22,937 bases of DNA from NCBI GenBank assembly GCA_964369805.1, contig CAYJFM010000035.1, forward strand, positions 1 to 22,937, written 5' to 3'. Below the pieces are notes generated by a model. It did not search any database, had not been told where the DNA came from, and saw nothing but the letters and a program-made list of their open reading frames with translations. Shown piece after piece: positions 21,725 through 22,937 of this stretch; position 1 is the stretch's first letter; every line of letters begins with the position of its first letter. Source of the stretch: CAYJHC01 sp964369805. GTDB lineage: Bacteria > Bacillota > Clostridia > Peptostreptococcales > Anaerovoracaceae. A program made the position numbers and the translations under genes.

Positions 21725-22937
21725 TTATGTTGTGTGGTTTTTTCTCTTCACATATATAATGGTTCCAATGAAAGTTAGTAATGCAAAGATAGCTATAACT
21801 CCATATATCCAAATATTATTCTGGTCTCCTGTACTAGGCAATTCTCCATTTGTAGAGTTTTCATTTTTGTTGTCAGTTGTCGGCACAACCTCCTTTACCC
21901 AAGTTTCAGTAAGGATTACATTCCCCGTCACTGGTTGGTCAAAGTTGTATTTCTCACCATTATAGTACCACCCAGCAAAAACATACCCCGCTCTTGTTGG
22001 TGTTGGAGGTTCTTCTATTTTTTCTCCAGAAAGAAGTGAGTATGAAGCTATCATAGTTCCATCGCTTGCATAAATAACAATATCATTATCGTTAGCTATC
22101 CATTTTGCATACAAGTTCTTCTCCCCTACGGAACCCTCAGGAATAGTTGTAATAGCAGCTCCTGTAAACTCATTGGTCCCATACCAATTTTCAAAGGTAT
22201 ATCCCTCACGACTTGGTTTTTCTAATATTATTTCTTCAGATTCAACCGTATAGCTTGACGGATTATTTTTATTATTCGTGCCTCCATCAAGGTTATACTT
22301 AATATTGTATGCTGTTGGTTCCCATTTAGCATACAAAGTTTTGTCTTCGGTTGATCCTTTAGGAATTGTTGTTACTGCTGCTCCTGTAAATACTGCATTA
22401 TCATACCAGCCCTTGAAAGTGTAATTTGCAAGGGTTGGGTCTGCAAGTGTTATGTCTTCAGATTCAACAGTGTATTCTGCTGGATTGCTTGCGCTATTTG
22501 TTCCACCATTTAATTCATAGCTAATAGTATAATCCTCTATTGACCATTTTGCATAGAAGGTTCTCTTTTCTGTTGATCCTGCAGGAATTGTTGTAACTGC
22601 GTCTCCTGTAAACTCTGCATTATCATACCAACCTTCAAATATCGCTCCTACTCTACTTGGATCAGCAAGGGTTATTTCTTCTGACTCAACATTGTATGTT
22701 GCTGGGTTACTTGAATTATTTGTTCCACCATTTAATTCGTATGTAATATCATAGTCAATTGCATCTGACCATTTTGCATAGTATGCTCTAGGTTCTGTAG
22801 AACCTGCAGGAATTGTTGTTACTGCTGTTCCTGTAAACTCTGCGTTATCATACCAGCCTTCAAATCCATAACCTAGTTTTGTTGGGTCTGCAAGGGTTAT
22901 GTCTTCAGATTCAACAGTGTATTCTGCTGGATTGCTT
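21725..22937 (-). CDS. LPXTG-anchored surface protein with Flg_new repeats, 5' end cut by the window
   Basis: The frame stays open to the right edge, giving at least 404 residues; the real start lies outside. The visible part is a series of Listeria-Bacteroides (Flg_new, InlB B-type) repeats of about 74-75 residues. Each has a Y-L-GGTN start, a TVESE-I-L-P segment, GWYDNAEFTG, TTIP-GS and YAKW. Three repeats are complete; a fourth is partly shown at the edge, and a shorter divergent repeat (GYVFAGWYYNGEKYNF) closes the series. Then come an Asn/Thr linker, LPSTGD (a sortase site), a hydrophobic helix (IWIYGVIAIFALLTFIGTII) and the basic tail KRKNHTT. This places the protein covalently on peptidoglycan. 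Such proteins often mediate adhesion; the ligand is unknown. Confidence 0.92.
   Translation of the reverse strand, partial: SNPAEYTVESEDITLADPTKLGYGFEGWYDNAEFTGTAVTTIPAGSTEPRAYYAKWSDAIDYDITYELNGGTNNSSNPATYNVESEEITLADPSRVGAIFEGWYDNAEFTGDAVTTIPAGSTEKRTFYAKWSIEDYTISYELNGGTNSASNPAEYTVESEDITLADPTLANYTFKGWYDNAVFTGAAVTTIPKGSTEDKTLYAKWEPTAYNIKYNLDGGTNNKNNPSSYTVESEEIILEKPSREGYTFENWYGTNEFTGAAITTIPEGSVGEKNLYAKWIANDNDIVIYASDGTMIASYSLLSGEKIEEPPTPTRAGYVFAGWYYNGEKYNFDQPVTGNVILTETWVKEVVPTTDNKNENSTNGELPSTGDQNNIWIYGVIAIFALLTFIGTIIYVKRKNHTT

Overview
The window is AT-rich, with strong AAGGAGG-type ribosome binding sites and TTGACA/TATAAT-type promoters. Its gene content includes PadR, PucR, EFR1 ferredoxin, split LysO, DUF2325, Tex and an LPXTG protein with Flg_new repeats. 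Together these point to a low-GC Firmicute of class Clostridia, perhaps an Alkaliphilus-like or Peptostreptococcaceae-like anaerobe. The genus is an inference. Most of it reads as ordinary chromosome, with a scarred stretch around a tRNA-Ser and several broken genes. I see no CRISPR array, rRNA or intact insertion sequence.

Layout. 1-229: two similar minus-strand promoters with a pair of repeated near-palindromes, driving something beyond the left edge. 230-837 (minus): a small membrane protein and a PadR repressor. 950-2339 (plus): fetA-fetB, an ABC exporter divergent from padR with a palindromic operator between them. 2447-2986: a YhbS-like acetyltransferase. 3085-3172: tRNA-Ser(GGA), followed by two perfectly phased 159-bp repeats that each end in a copy of the tRNA 3' end. 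A decayed gene and a decayed third repeat end come next. 3925-6358 (minus): a two-gene LysO lysine exporter followed by a P-loop protein that has lost most of its ATPase motifs. 6515-7546: homoserine dehydrogenase. 7739-8225: a deletion scar joining the N-terminus of a YtcJ-type amidohydrolase to the tail of a membrane protein. 8373-9452: a PucR-type regulator. 9518-13408: sbcC and sbcD, with sbcD split by a one-base frameshift. 13485-15701: a secreted-sensor/GGDEF/EAL protein. 15845-18686 (minus): an operon of EFR1 flavodoxin-ferredoxin, a D-cysteine desulfhydrase-family enzyme and an EamA exporter. 18968-19255 (plus): a DUF2325 protein. 19349-21499 (minus): tex. 21725 to the right edge (minus): the C-terminal part of a cell-wall-anchored repeat protein.

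How the genes may work together. FetAB is probably a PadR-controlled metal exporter. LysO-N and LysO-C should form one membrane transporter. SbcC and SbcD form one nuclease if the frameshift is an error or is bypassed. The EFR1, desulfhydrase and EamA genes share a promoter and near-overlapping junctions, so they probably serve one amino-acid or sulfur-compound pathway. The most unusual signals are the tRNA-coupled 159-bp repeats, the pseudo-ATPase behind lysO, the sbcD frameshift and the amidohydrolase deletion scar. No single new multi-gene system is proven here.
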